A stretch of DNA of 64,000 nucleotides from Hymenobacter sp. BT559 (GTDB lineage Bacteria > Bacteroidota > Bacteroidia > Cytophagales > Hymenobacteraceae): assembly GCF_016427535.1 (NCBI RefSeq), contig NZ_JAELXV010000004.1:62001-126000 (forward strand), in the 5' to 3' direction. The notes beneath the pieces are model-generated. The model made no database searches, had not been told where the DNA came from, and was given only the letters and a program-made list of their open reading frames with translations. Below are positions 51,648-61,108 of the stretch, in pieces. Each line of letters starts with the position of its first letter. The first letter of the stretch is position 1. The translations under genes were made by a program, and so were the position numbers.

Positions 51648-54443
51648 CTAGGGCTGCGCTATTTCATCGCGGCGCAGCTCGTGGCCCAGCACGCGCACCA
51701 GCAGGTAGCGGTGGCGGACTGCATCGTAGCGCAATGCCACGCCGGTACCCGTGCTGGGCCAGGGCGCTGTGCTACCTAGGGGCTGCCCCTTGCCATCAAG
51801 AAGCGACACTAGGCCCGGGCCGGGCTCGGTGAAAGCCAACACCTGGCGGCTGGCCCCAAAATCTAACCATTGCACCGGCTTGGGGCCCGATGTGAGTAGC
51901 TGTCGGCTCAGCAAGGGAGCACTGGTGGCAGTGGGGTTAAATACAGCGAGCTGGCCGCCATCTTCGCGGGCCACCACGAAGGCCCCGGCGCGGCCACTAG
52001 CCTCGGGCACCAGCGTGAAGGTGGCCGTGCGGCTCCAGGTAGCCACCCGGCGGCGGTTGGTGATGTCGCCGCTCAAGGTCAGGGTCAACAGCTCGCCGTG
52101 CTGGTTTACGAGGCGAAGTACGCTGCGAGCCAGCGTAGCGGCGGGCTGCGCCAGCAGCGGCCCTTCTAGGTGGGCCCCAGCACTGACCGGAAAGCCAGGG
52201 TAGCGCTCGCCGGCCTGCGTGAAGGCGTAGACGTAGCCATTGCGCAGGGCGGCCACCACCACATCGCGCCCGCCCACCGTGAGCAGCAGCGGCGGGCCAG
52301 CCAGCGGCGCTTCGAGGCGGCGGGGCCAGCCCGCAAACTGCCGCCCGCTGGCGTCGAGTAGCAGCAAATCGTTATCGGTGGTGGCGAGCAGAAGGTGCGG
52401 CACTGGGCGCGGCGCCACCGAGGTAGCCACTGCCGCAATGGTCACCGAGTCGGGCAGGTTGAGCGGGAAGCCGGGCGCCTGCTGGCCATCGGTGGGGCTG
52501 AGCCAGTGCAAGCGGTGGGCCGTGGCCAGCAGCACGCGGCCCCGCACCAGGCGCGGCGCGCCGCCCGCCACCACGGGCCCCGGCAGGGTATCGGCCCACA
52601 GGGCCACGTTGTCGCGGCTGCTGAGGGCGCGCACCACGCCCAGCGAGTCGGCCACTACGGCGGGCGTGAGGTCGTCGGGGGTGGCGGGTAGCAGCAGCGG
52701 CTGGCCCACCAGCGCCGTGCGGAACCTAGGGCTACCGGCCGCGGCATCGGCGTCGGCACCCGGGGCCGCGCCCTGGCCGGGGCGGCGCATCAGCAGTTGG
52801 GCGTAATACTGATTGCTGGGTTCATCACTGGCATCGGGCGCGCGCTCGGACGCGGCATCTGGCGGAAAGAGCTGCCACGCCACCTGCGGAAAGTGCTTGA
52901 CCAGGCTTTCATTGCGCAGCAGGCCAGCGCGGCGCTCCTCGGCCAGGTAGCCCAGCAGGGCGTTCCAAGCTTGGCGCGTATCGGCCAGCACCGTGAGGCG
53001 GGCCTGCGGCAAGGTTTGCTGCAGCAGCGCCACCTGAGCGGCCGAGCGGCTCCAGGTTTGGCCGGCGGCTACGTCGGTGAGGTAGGCTTGCAGGGCCGTA
53101 GGCTCGCCCAGCACGAGGTAGTCGCGCACCAAGGCCGCCGACAGCGCCGCACCGGGGCTGGCAGCCCCCGCAGGCAGCAGCGCTGGGGCCAGCTGCTCGG
53201 CCGTGAAGCCCGCTCCGTACACGTTGTAAGGCCCCATGCGCACAAAAGCCGGCGATACGCCATTGAGGCGCCGCAGCCGGGCCAGCCACAGCGCCGCCCG
53301 CGCCGGGGCCGCGCACCGGGCCAGCACCAGCCGCGCTGGCGCCACGGCCGGGGCAGGCGCGGCCAAATACGTGAGGGCCAACCCTGGCCCTAGGGCTGCC
53401 CGCAAGCTATCGAGTGCCGCGCGGCCCTGTTGGCCAGCAGAGTCGGCTCGGGCAGCCGGTGGAGGTGGGCTGGCCAGTGGCCCAGCCACCGCTAGCACCA
53501 GGGCGGTGCGCAGCGTCAGCACATCGGCTAGGGGGCGCAGCGACTGCGCGGGCTGGCCGCGCAGCTGCTGGTGCCACGAGCGGGCGGCCGTTTCGGGGTT
53601 GGCCAGGCCCGTGAGCATTAGTTGGCCGGGCTCGATTTTCAGCCCTAGGAGGGCTTCGCGGGCCAGGGTGGCGGCTTGGTCGAGCTGGGCGTGGGTGCCG
53701 GGCCGAAACAGCACATCGAGCAGCCCCGGCAAGCGGCGAAAGTTGAGCAGCAGGGTAGCATCTACATCGCGCAGGCGCAGCAAGTCGGTGTCTTTGAAGC
53801 CGGCGCGCACAGTAGGCGCCTCGGCAGGCAGCTGCAGGCGCTGCACGGCGGCCTCTACCAGTGGGGCGTGGGTACTCAGCAGCAGGTGATTGCGGTAGTT
53901 GAGCACCGTGAGACGGCCCCCGCCTTCGGTAGCCGTCAGCTCTTGCAGCTCGTAGCCTTCGTAGGTGCGGGTGCTGAGGGTGTAGCGCGCATCGCGCCCT
54001 AGGGTCTCGAGCAGGCCCCGCGCCTGGCGGTACTCGCGCACCGTAGCCAGCGGTATCTGGTACAGCACATCAACCTGCCCCGGCCCCGTGATGTGCAAGG
54101 ACGTGAGCACCAGCTTGCGCCCCAGCAGCGCTAGCAGCCCGCGCCGCTGGCGGGCTGCGGGGCTGGTGTTGCCGCCCGTGTCGAGGCTATCGGCCAAGGC
54201 CAACTGCCCGGCCACCTGCTGAAAATACCGTACCCCGCTGATATTGTCCCACACGCCGGCCTCCTGCAGGTGGCGCACCAGGGCGGGATGGTCGCGGGTA
54301 GCCAGCACCAGCACCGCATCGTCGGGCACTAGGGCGTAGGGGTCAATAGGCACGCTGGCCAGCGTGCGGCGGTAATACACGTAGGTGGCCAGCGAGAGCA
54401 GCAGCAGCGCGGCCCCCAGCAGGGCCAGAAGCTTGCGGGACAT
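51648..54443 (-). CDS. Large membrane-anchored protein (DUF3352-like plus beta-propeller)
   Basis: The 931-residue protein has one N-terminal transmembrane segment (LLALLGAALLLLSLATYVYY) and a long extracytoplasmic part. The N-terminal half (about 30-540) has PDDAVLVLATRDHPALVRHL and LLGRKLVLTSLHITG, as in DUF3352-type proteins; the second half (about 600-930) has repeats ending in LLLATTDNDLLLLDASGRQFAGWPRR and VYAFTQAGERYPGFP, similar to propeller or FG-GAP repeats. No catalytic motif is visible. The function is unknown. Start ATG at 54443; a -7 box (TACTTTTG) ends four bases before the start, so the mRNA may be leaderless or nearly so. Confidence 0.72.
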   Translation of the reverse strand: MSRKLLALLGAALLLLSLATYVYYRRTLASVPIDPYALVPDDAVLVLATRDHPALVRHLQEAGVWDNISGVRYFQQVAGQLALADSLDTGGNTSPAARQRRGLLALLGRKLVLTSLHITGPGQVDVLYQIPLATVREYRQARGLLETLGRDARYTLSTRTYEGYELQELTATEGGGRLTVLNYRNHLLLSTHAPLVEAAVQRLQLPAEAPTVRAGFKDTDLLRLRDVDATLLLNFRRLPGLLDVLFRPGTHAQLDQAATLAREALLGLKIEPGQLMLTGLANPETAARSWHQQLRGQPAQSLRPLADVLTLRTALVLAVAGPLASPPPPAARADSAGQQGRAALDSLRAALGPGLALTYLAAPAPAVAPARLVLARCAAPARAALWLARLRRLNGVSPAFVRMGPYNVYGAGFTAEQLAPALLPAGAASPGAALSAALVRDYLVLGEPTALQAYLTDVAAGQTWSRSAAQVALLQQTLPQARLTVLADTRQAWNALLGYLAEERRAGLLRNESLVKHFPQVAWQLFPPDAASERAPDASDEPSNQYYAQLLMRRPGQGAAPGADADAAAGSPRFRTALVGQPLLLPATPDDLTPAVVADSLGVVRALSSRDNVALWADTLPGPVVAGGAPRLVRGRVLLATAHRLHWLSPTDGQQAPGFPLNLPDSVTIAAVATSVAPRPVPHLLLATTDNDLLLLDASGRQFAGWPRRLEAPLAGPPLLLTVGGRDVVVAALRNGYVYAFTQAGERYPGFPVSAGAHLEGPLLAQPAATLARSVLRLVNQHGELLTLTLSGDITNRRRVATWSRTATFTLVPEASGRAGAFVVAREDGGQLAVFNPTATSAPLLSRQLLTSGPKPVQWLDFGASRQVLAFTEPGPGLVSLLDGKGQPLGSTAPWPSTGTGVALRYDAVRHRYLLVRVLGHELRRDEIAQP

Positions 54444-54447
54444 GAGA

Positions 54448-54455
54448 CAAAAGTA
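54448..54455 (-). promoter_or_regulatory. -7 promoter element directly at the 931-residue gene start
   Basis: Read on the minus strand this is TACTTTTG, an exact match, separated by only four bases from the ATG at 54443. A CAA on plus at 54480-54482 (TTG on minus) could be a loose -33 element. This spacing predicts a leaderless transcript. Confidence 0.42.
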
Positions 54456-54600
54456 GCCTGCCTAGGTCCTACTGCTCCCCAAACGACCAGGTCAACTGGG
54501 TATTGGCGGACGTAGCTGCTACGCAAAAGCGGCTTGGCAGTACTTACTTGCCGCTTGTTTAAGCTCCACTTTATAAGCCACCTAGGCTTTTCCATCTTCT

Positions 54601-56589
54601 ATGCAACTACCTCTACCTTTCTTTCTATTCACTCGCCAGTGGGCCTCCAGATTGCGCCTCACGCTCGGGCTGCTTGGTGGCTCGCTGACTGCCGCGCACG
54701 CGCAGCAGCCAGTTTTTGGCGCGGCCCTCACGGTGGGCAATACCCGCACTAGCGGCGAAAGCTGGCTGCCCTGCATGGGCACCGATGCGCAGGGCAATGT
54801 GTACGTGGCGGGCCACTTTACAGGCAGCACGTACTTCGGCGCGCAACAGCTAACTAGCCGCTCTAGCCAAACCGATATTTTCATAGCTAAGTATGACGCG
54901 GCGGGCCGCAACCTTTGGGTGCGGCAGGCAGGCGGTGAGGGGCCCGAATCGGTGACGGGCTTAATGGTCGATGCCGCGGGCAGCGTGTACCTGGCGGGCC
55001 GCTATTATGGCCCGGCACCCTTTGGCCCTTACACCCTCACGACCAACCAACCGGCATCTATTTCCTCCGACATCTTTGTAGCCAAGCTCAACGCGGCGGG
55101 CACTTGGCAATGGGCCGTGTCGGGGGGCGGCCCCGGCGACGACGAGGGTGGGCGCCTAGCCCTAGGCAGCAGCGGGCAACTTACGCTGGTCGGTTCATTT
55201 GCGGGGGGCACGGCTACGTTTGGCCCGGCGCAGGTGGCCAACTCACAGCCCTCGGCCAGCACCCGGGACATCTTCGTGGCCCAGCTGAGCACCGATGGCG
55301 CGTGGCTAAATGCCGTGAGCGCTGGCGGCGCCGGCAGCGAAAGCGTTACGGACGTAGCTGTGGATGCGGCCGGTAGTACCTACCTCTGCGGCTCTTTCGG
55401 TAGCGAGCAGACCCAGTTTGGGGCCATTACGCTACCGAATGCGGTAGCCGACGGCTCGCACGACGCTTTCGTGGCCAAGCTCTCGGCCGCGCGCACCTGG
55501 GAGTGGGCCACTAGGTTTGGGGGCGCTGGCCACGATGCGCTGCAAGGCCTGGCGCTCGATGGCGCCGGCCGGCCCTACGTCACGGGCAGCTTCACAGGGG
55601 CGGCGGTGGCCCTAGGTTCCTTCTCACTTTCCAATGCCGCGCCAACCTTGCCTGAGGTAGTAGTAGGGGCGCTAACCACCGACGGCACTTGGCGCTGGGC
55701 GGTCAGCGCTGGAGGCCCGAGCGGCGATATTGGCAGCCAGCTTACTGTCGATGCGGCGGGCCAGCTTACCGTCACGGGTAGCTTTGGCAGCCGCAACGCG
55801 CAGTTCGGTGCCCTCACCGTACCTAACGCCAGCGCAGCGGACAATGCCAACGTTTTCCTGGCCCGCCTCGACGCCAGCGGCGCTTGGCAGTGGGTGCTGG
55901 CATCGACCGGGCCGGGCGAGAAGTACGGCTCTCAGCTGGTGACTGCGCCCGATGGCGGCCTGTACCTGGCGGGGGCTTACTGGCAGCAGGCCACGTTCGG
56001 GGCTACCGAGCTGGCGGGCAATGCCCTATTTCCTAGCATCTTCCTAGTGCGCGCCTTCGACCATATCGCGGTGCCGATGGTTTCAGCCGTGGCGCCCAGC
56101 AGCGCGTCGCCCGGCCAACTCGTCACGCTCACGGGCACGGGCTTTACCGGCGCCACCGAGGTCCTGTTCGATACAACCCCAGCGGACTTCACGGTGCAGT
56201 CGGCCACCCGACTCACAGCCACCGTGCCCCAAGGGGTCACGGCGGGCCTGGTGAGCGTGCGCACCAGCGCCGGCATTGGCACCTCGCCGCTGGCTTTCAC
56301 GCCTACCGTGCTGGCAACCTCCCCCGCCAGCCCCAGCCACCCATACTTGTGGCCCAACCCGATTGAGACCAATGGCTTGTTGCATATCCAGCTACCTGCT
56401 TCGCTGGCGCCAGCCACCTCAACGCAGGTGGAGGTACGCAACCTCCTAGGGCAGCTTGTGCAGCAAGCGCAGTTTAGCGGGCGCACGCTGGCCGTGCCGC
56501 TCCGAGGGGTGGCCCCGGGCGTGTACCAGCTTACCCTAGTACCAGCGGGGCAGCCAGCCCTTTCGCGACGCCTCACCGTGACCGAATAG
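54601..56589 (+). CDS. T9SS-sorted repeat protein with SBBP and IPT/TIG domains
   Basis: The 662-residue protein has a signal peptide (ending AHAQ), then about seven SBBP-like repeats (about 50-490) of the form DAAGSVYLAGRYYG / FVAKLNAAGTWQWAVSGGG. An IPT/TIG domain follows (VSAVAPSSASPGQLVTLTGTGF, about 495-575), then a T9SS C-terminal sorting domain (WPNPIETNGLLHIQLP, GVYQLTLVPAG). It should be surface-exposed or secreted through T9SS, as for the giant protein at 16006. Start ATG at 54601. No enzyme motif is visible. Confidence 0.88.
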   Translation: MQLPLPFFLFTRQWASRLRLTLGLLGGSLTAAHAQQPVFGAALTVGNTRTSGESWLPCMGTDAQGNVYVAGHFTGSTYFGAQQLTSRSSQTDIFIAKYDAAGRNLWVRQAGGEGPESVTGLMVDAAGSVYLAGRYYGPAPFGPYTLTTNQPASISSDIFVAKLNAAGTWQWAVSGGGPGDDEGGRLALGSSGQLTLVGSFAGGTATFGPAQVANSQPSASTRDIFVAQLSTDGAWLNAVSAGGAGSESVTDVAVDAAGSTYLCGSFGSEQTQFGAITLPNAVADGSHDAFVAKLSAARTWEWATRFGGAGHDALQGLALDGAGRPYVTGSFTGAAVALGSFSLSNAAPTLPEVVVGALTTDGTWRWAVSAGGPSGDIGSQLTVDAAGQLTVTGSFGSRNAQFGALTVPNASAADNANVFLARLDASGAWQWVLASTGPGEKYGSQLVTAPDGGLYLAGAYWQQATFGATELAGNALFPSIFLVRAFDHIAVPMVSAVAPSSASPGQLVTLTGTGFTGATEVLFDTTPADFTVQSATRLTATVPQGVTAGLVSVRTSAGIGTSPLAFTPTVLATSPASPSHPYLWPNPIETNGLLHIQLPASLAPATSTQVEVRNLLGQLVQQAQFSGRTLAVPLRGVAPGVYQLTLVPAGQPALSRRLTVTE

Positions 56590-56716
56590 CCCTTAGGCCA
56601 AGCGCGAGCTTCAGGGTAACCTAGGGCGGCCCAAGGACCTTTATTCGTAGGGTAATGCAGCAGCAATCTACCTTACCTAGCCGCGGCAGTAGTTTATTTG
56701 ACAAAAAACTAGTCTG

Positions 56717-58201
56717 ATGGCCGACTCCCTACCCCCTGTTTCCGACAACTCAACGCCGCACTTCAAGCGTGCGCTCACCCTCTTCGACGCCGTGATGCTC
56801 GTGACGGGCAGCATGATAGGCTCGGGCATCTTCCTCGTGTCGGCCGACATTGCCCGGCAGGTGGGCTCGGCGGGCTGGCTGCTGGTGGTGTGGCTGCTCA
56901 CGGGCCTCATTACCATGGCCGGCGCCATCAGCTACGGCGAGTTGGCGGCTATGTTCCCCAAGGTAGGCGGGCAGTACGTGTACTTGCGCGAGGCCTTTGG
57001 CCGATTAGTGGCGTTTCTATACGGCTGGACGCTGTTTCTAGTAATTCAGACGGGCGTTATCGCGGCCGTGGCCGTGGCCTTTGCCAACTACACGGGGGTG
57101 CTGGTGCCGTGGTTTTCGAGCCAGCACGTGCTCTTTACCCTAGGGTCGTTCAGCTTTACCACGGTGCAGCTGCTGGCCATTGCGCTCATCATGGGCATCA
57201 CGGCCATCAATGCTCAGGGCGTGCAGTCGGGCAAGCTGATTCAGAACGTGCTGGGCTCGACCAAACTGGTGGCACTGGCGCTGCTCATCATCTTTGGGCT
57301 GGCGCTGGGGCTGAATGCCGACGCCGTGCAGGCCAACTTCCACGACCTCTGGACGGCCACGCGCTCGCCCGCGCCGGGGGTAGCGGGGGCCACCGTGCCC
57401 CTAGGTACCGGGGCGCTCATTATCGGCATTGGCATGGCCATGACCGGCTCGCTGTTCTCGTCCGACTCTTGGAATAACATCGGCTTCGCGGGCGAGGAAA
57501 TCCAGAACCCCGAGCGCACGCTGGTGCGCAGCATGGCCATCGGCACGGCCATCGTCACGGCGCTCTACATTCTTATCAATGTGGTGTACCTGCTGGTGCT
57601 GCCCCTCAAGGGCTCGCCTGAGGCTACCACGCTGGCGGGCCGAGGCATCCAGTATGCCGCCGACGAGCGCGTGGCTACGGCCGTGGCCGAGTCGGTGATG
57701 GGACCTAGGGGCGCCATTGTGCTGGCTGTGCTCATCATGCTCAGCACCTTCGGAGCCAACAACGGCATTATCCTGAGCGGGGCGCGGGCCTACTACGCCA
57801 TGGCTAAGGATGGCCTATTCTTCCCGTCACTGGCTACCCTCAACCGGGCTGGGGTGCCGGGCCGGGCACTGTGGGCGCAGTGCCTGTGGGCCTGCCTGCT
57901 GTGCCTGAGCGGCCGCTACGGGCAGCTGCTCAACTACGTTATGTTCTCGGTTATCCTGTTCTACCTCGTCACTATTATCGGCATTTTTGTGCTGCGCCGC
58001 ACCCGGCCCGATGCACACCGCCCCTACCGCGCCTGGGGCTACCCGGTGCTGCCGGGCATCTACGTAGCGCTGGCCTCGGCCTTTTGCATTATCCTGCTCA
58101 TTGCGCCCGACACGGCCGAGTATTCGCGCTACGGTCTAGGGCTGGTGGCCCTAGGGCTGCCCGTATACCTGCTTTTTGGCCGGAAGATGGGTGGGGCCTA
58201 A
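56717..58201 (+). CDS. APC-family amino-acid permease
   Basis: The 494-residue protein has 12 hydrophobic segments and APC features: LVTGSMIGSGIFLVSADIARQ (helix 1 unwound GSGIF), SYGELAAMFPKVGGQYVYLREAFG, NIGFAGEEIQNPERTLVRSM, and LSTFGANNGIILSGARAYYAMAKDGLF. It should import amino acids or amines with protons or by exchange; the substrate cannot be read. Start ATG at 56717. A near-perfect -7 box (TTTATTTG, one mismatch) lies upstream. The DUF1349 gene follows at 58242, 40 bp downstream, and may be in the same transcript. Confidence 0.9.
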   Translation: MADSLPPVSDNSTPHFKRALTLFDAVMLVTGSMIGSGIFLVSADIARQVGSAGWLLVVWLLTGLITMAGAISYGELAAMFPKVGGQYVYLREAFGRLVAFLYGWTLFLVIQTGVIAAVAVAFANYTGVLVPWFSSQHVLFTLGSFSFTTVQLLAIALIMGITAINAQGVQSGKLIQNVLGSTKLVALALLIIFGLALGLNADAVQANFHDLWTATRSPAPGVAGATVPLGTGALIIGIGMAMTGSLFSSDSWNNIGFAGEEIQNPERTLVRSMAIGTAIVTALYILINVVYLLVLPLKGSPEATTLAGRGIQYAADERVATAVAESVMGPRGAIVLAVLIMLSTFGANNGIILSGARAYYAMAKDGLFFPSLATLNRAGVPGRALWAQCLWACLLCLSGRYGQLLNYVMFSVILFYLVTIIGIFVLRRTRPDAHRPYRAWGYPVLPGIYVALASAFCIILLIAPDTAEYSRYGLGLVALGLPVYLLFGRKMGGA

Positions 58202-58241
58202 TCTTGCGCTTCGCCCTGGCTTTTCACCTTTTCACTTTCAC

Positions 58242-58877
58242 ATGTCCTCCTTTTTTCTCAGTGGCCTGCTCGTAGCGCTGGCCGCTACTACCGCCTTGGC
58301 GCAGCCTACTCCTCCCGCTCGCCGCTGGCTCAATGCCCCTAAGCAAGTGACGCGCACCCCCAAGGGCCTGCGGGTGCAGGCAGAGGGCGGCACCGATTTT
58401 TGGCGCGTCACGCACTACGGCTTCATTCGCGACAACGGGCATTTCTACTTTCAGGAGCAAACCGGTGATTTTGAGGCTAAAGTAAAGGTAGTGGGCCAGT
58501 ACCGCGAGCTCTACGACCAAGCCGGCTTGATGATTCGGCTCGATGAGAAGAACTGGATTAAAACCGGCATCGAGTACGTAAAAGGCGTGCAAAACGTGAG
58601 CGCCGTTGTCACGCGCGAGGTATCCGACTGGTCGGTGGTGCCCCGGCAAGACAGCCCGGCAGCGGTTTGGCTCACACTACTGCGCAAGGGCGACTACGTC
58701 GAAATCAAGTATTCCTTCGATAACAAGGACTTTAAGATGCTGCGCCTCGCGTACTTTCCGCCCACTCCCGGCCGCAGCGTGCAGATTGGCCTGATGTGCG
58801 CCGCGCCCGATGGCAAGGGCTTCCCAGTCGAGTTCGAAGACTTTACTGTAGCGCCGCTCGCGCCGGCCAAGAAATAA
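58242..58877 (+). CDS. DUF1349 protein (secreted)
   Basis: The 211-residue protein has a signal peptide (SGLLVALAATTALAQ) and one DUF1349 / REE1-like concanavalin A-type domain: GTDFWRVTHYGFIRDNGHFYFQ, GDFEAKVKVVGQYRELYDQAGLMIRLDEKNWIKTGIEYV, NVSAVVTREVSDWSVV, and the closing VEFEDFTVAPL. The Tyr/Asp-rich ligand loop is intact. It is the shorter paralogue of the lipoprotein at 11442. I chose ATG at 58242 because it gives the signal peptide. It follows the APC permease gene by 40 bp. Confidence 0.82.
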   Translation: MSSFFLSGLLVALAATTALAQPTPPARRWLNAPKQVTRTPKGLRVQAEGGTDFWRVTHYGFIRDNGHFYFQEQTGDFEAKVKVVGQYRELYDQAGLMIRLDEKNWIKTGIEYVKGVQNVSAVVTREVSDWSVVPRQDSPAAVWLTLLRKGDYVEIKYSFDNKDFKMLRLAYFPPTPGRSVQIGLMCAAPDGKGFPVEFEDFTVAPLAPAKK

Positions 58878-58904
58878 CTGGCCCGGCCACGCTGCCGCTT
58901 ATTA

Positions 58905-58940
58905 AAAAAGGCCCCGCAACCTACGTTGCGGGGCCTTTTT
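58905..58940. terminator. Bidirectional intrinsic terminator
   Basis: AAAAAGGCCCCGCAAC pairs perfectly with GTTGCGGGGCCTTTTT around a CTAC loop. U-rich ends on both strands. It lies between the convergent DUF1349 and esterase genes. Confidence 0.85.
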
Positions 58941-59001
58941 GCTACCTATGCTCAGGTTAAGCACCTAGGGTACTAACGAGCCTTCGCGCTCACGGCTAGC
59001 T

Positions 59002-60177
59002 TTATTGAAATGCCGTCTTCAAACGGTCGGCCGCGTGGTTCTGCGCCTCATTGGCGAGCGGCACTACATCGTAGGTACCAAAAAACTCGTGCGTGGTGCC
59101 CGTGTACAACGTGTAATCGACGCTTACGCCAGCGGCGGTCAGCCTATCGCGCAACGACATACCTTCCGTCTGGAGCGGGTCGATTTCGGCGGCGATAATG
59201 GTCGTGGGGGGCAGCCCCCGCAGGTCGGCTACGTCTACGAGCGAAATCAGGCGGTTGTCGCCGTCAGCAGGAGAATTAAAATACAGCCCGGTAAAATATT
59301 GAATATTAGGCCGATTCAGCGGTACTGCGCTGGCGTACTGATTGTAGGAGGCAGTAGACAGGTTGTTGTCGGCCACGGGGTACACCAGCAGCTCGTGCGC
59401 GGGCAGCGTGGCGCCGCGCTCGCGAGCCAGGATGCACACGGCGGCGGCCATGTTGCCCCCGGCACTTTCGCCAGCTACCGCAATCTTGGCGGGGTTCACC
59501 TTCAGCGCGGCGGCATTGTCGCGCACGTACTTGTAGGCGGCGTAGGCATCTTCGTGAGCAGCCGGAAACTTGTTCATCGTTTCGGAAGCCAAGCGGTAAT
59601 CAACCGAGAACACGATGGCCCCGGTGCGGTCGGCCAGCGCCTTGGCCGAGGGCTCGTACACATTGAGCGAGCCAATCACCCAGCCCCCGCCATGATAGTA
59701 CACAATGGCCGGGCGCGTGCCATCGGCCGCCAGGTTGGTCGTATTAGAGCTAGCCGGGGTGTAGATACGCACCGGCACGCCATCAGGGGCCGAGTTATAG
59801 GTATTTGGCGACGGCGCGGGCAGCACGCGCTGGCTTATAGTCAGACTGGGAGCCGAAGCAGGCTTGTCATTCTTAGCTAGCAGGGTATTCACGGCGTCAG
59901 TTACGCTGTGGTTCATGCGGGCCTGGCGAGCGCTGAGGGTAGGTAGCGCCGGGTCGTTGAAGGCAATAAACTGCTCGATAACGGCCCACATCTGGTCGTC
60001 TTCGTTGGGCGCGTAGCTGGGCTTGGGCGTAGTGGGCTGCACTAGGTCGGGCGCGGGGTCTTCGACGCGGCACGAGGCCAGCGAGCCACCTAGGGCCCCA
60101 GCTATACCGGCTAGCAGCAAAAATCGGGTAAATCCGCCTGCTAATCGGCCGGTAGAAGATGCGTGAGGTTGTTTCAT
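59002..60177 (-). CDS. HSL-type alpha/beta hydrolase, lipoprotein esterase
   Basis: The 391-residue protein has a lipoprotein-like signal (LLAGIAGALGGSLASC) and an alpha/beta hydrolase domain of the hormone-sensitive-lipase group: YYHGGGWVIG oxyanion motif, GESAGGNMA nucleophile elbow, and likely Asp (EIDPL) and His (THEFFG). The catalytic triad is complete, so it should hydrolyse short-chain esters at the outer membrane. I chose ATG at 60177; upstream codons to 60294 overlap the terminator of the next gene and are unlikely to be coding. Confidence 0.86.
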   Translation of the reverse strand: MKQPHASSTGRLAGGFTRFLLLAGIAGALGGSLASCRVEDPAPDLVQPTTPKPSYAPNEDDQMWAVIEQFIAFNDPALPTLSARQARMNHSVTDAVNTLLAKNDKPASAPSLTISQRVLPAPSPNTYNSAPDGVPVRIYTPASSNTTNLAADGTRPAIVYYHGGGWVIGSLNVYEPSAKALADRTGAIVFSVDYRLASETMNKFPAAHEDAYAAYKYVRDNAAALKVNPAKIAVAGESAGGNMAAAVCILARERGATLPAHELLVYPVADNNLSTASYNQYASAVPLNRPNIQYFTGLYFNSPADGDNRLISLVDVADLRGLPPTTIIAAEIDPLQTEGMSLRDRLTAAGVSVDYTLYTGTTHEFFGTYDVVPLANEAQNHAADRLKTAFQ

Positions 60178-60292
60178 GAGTAGCACTCCGGCAAGAAGAA
60201 AAATAAATAAACCGGAGCGTGAAACATGTACGGCGCCGGCTAAACCTAGTTTATCAAAGGCGCCATATCCCCATCTTTTTCTTGTCGTGCAC

Positions 60293-60326
60293 AAAAAAGC
60301 CTGTGCTGGTTGGCACAGGCTTTTTT
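60293..60326 (-). terminator. Intrinsic terminator for the gene at 60381
   Basis: AAAAAAGCCTGTGC (60293-60306) pairs perfectly with GCACAGGCTTTTTT (60313-60326). On the minus strand it ends in a U-tract downstream of the 60381 stop, separating that gene from the esterase gene. Confidence 0.85.
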
Positions 60327-60380
60327 ACTATACTTATATACCTACAAGACCCTCAGCTGGTGCGGGCGCCTAGGTAGCTG

Positions 60381-60968
60381 TTACCGCTTTCGGCGGGCGC
60401 TTGCCTTGCTGGGCCGCATTGGTTGGCCATCGGCGGCGGGCACCAGCGTTATGAATAGCGGCTGGCCGTCGCGGCTTTGAGCTACTTCCTGCTCGTAGCC
60501 GCTGTAGGCAAAAACGAACGTGTTAGTGCCAGCCGGCACGGGCAGCGAGTAATCGCCATTTGCATCGGTGCTGGTACCGCGGGTAGTGCCTTTTAGCAGT
60601 ACGGTGGCGCCCACCAGCGGCTGGCCAGCTTCGTCTAGTATGCGCCCCGCCTGAATGCGCCGGGTAGGCGAGCCGATGGCAACGGCGCGGGCCTCGGCCG
60701 TCACGTCGCCAGTGCTGGCCGCGGGCGTCGTTTCGGCCGGCGGACGCATGGCTACCCGTGCCGTAGCGGCCACTGGGCGTGAGGCGCGGGGGTCTCCAGG
60801 AGCGGTTTTACCCACCGGGGTTTCCTCCGAGCTAGGCTCAATGGCTACGGAGGTAGCGCTAATAGGGTGCGTCGTAGCTACTTCGCTCGTTACGCCACAG
60901 CCCAGCACGCCGCCGCTTACAAAACCTACCAGCAAGCCGCTAGCTAGTATTCGTACCAAATGTTTCAT
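60381..60968 (-). CDS. Lipoprotein with carboxypeptidase-regulatory-like domain
   Basis: The 195-residue protein has a lipobox (GFVSGGVLGC), a Thr/Ala/Pro-rich tether of about 80 residues, and one CarboxypepD_reg-like domain (IQAGRILDEAGQPLVGATVLLKGTTRGTSTDANGDYSLPVPAG, then FVFAYSGYEQEV) as found at the start of SusC proteins. Here it stands alone without plug or barrel. The function is unknown; the domain can mediate protein contacts. I chose ATG at 60968; upstream start at 61016 lacks signal features. Confidence 0.78.
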   Translation of the reverse strand: MKHLVRILASGLLVGFVSGGVLGCGVTSEVATTHPISATSVAIEPSSEETPVGKTAPGDPRASRPVAATARVAMRPPAETTPAASTGDVTAEARAVAIGSPTRRIQAGRILDEAGQPLVGATVLLKGTTRGTSTDANGDYSLPVPAGTNTFVFAYSGYEQEVAQSRDGQPLFITLVPAADGQPMRPSKASARRKR

Positions 60969-61108
60969 TGCCACCGTAGCTGTTTGCGAAGTTAAGTTAG
61001 GGCCTTGTTGCTGCAATGTACAACCAAAGCCTTTGTTTGTGCAATGGGCCGCGCTACCCTAGGTGCTCTAAAATAGCGCGGCCAGTTGCACTTTAATAAG
61101 CTCAACTA

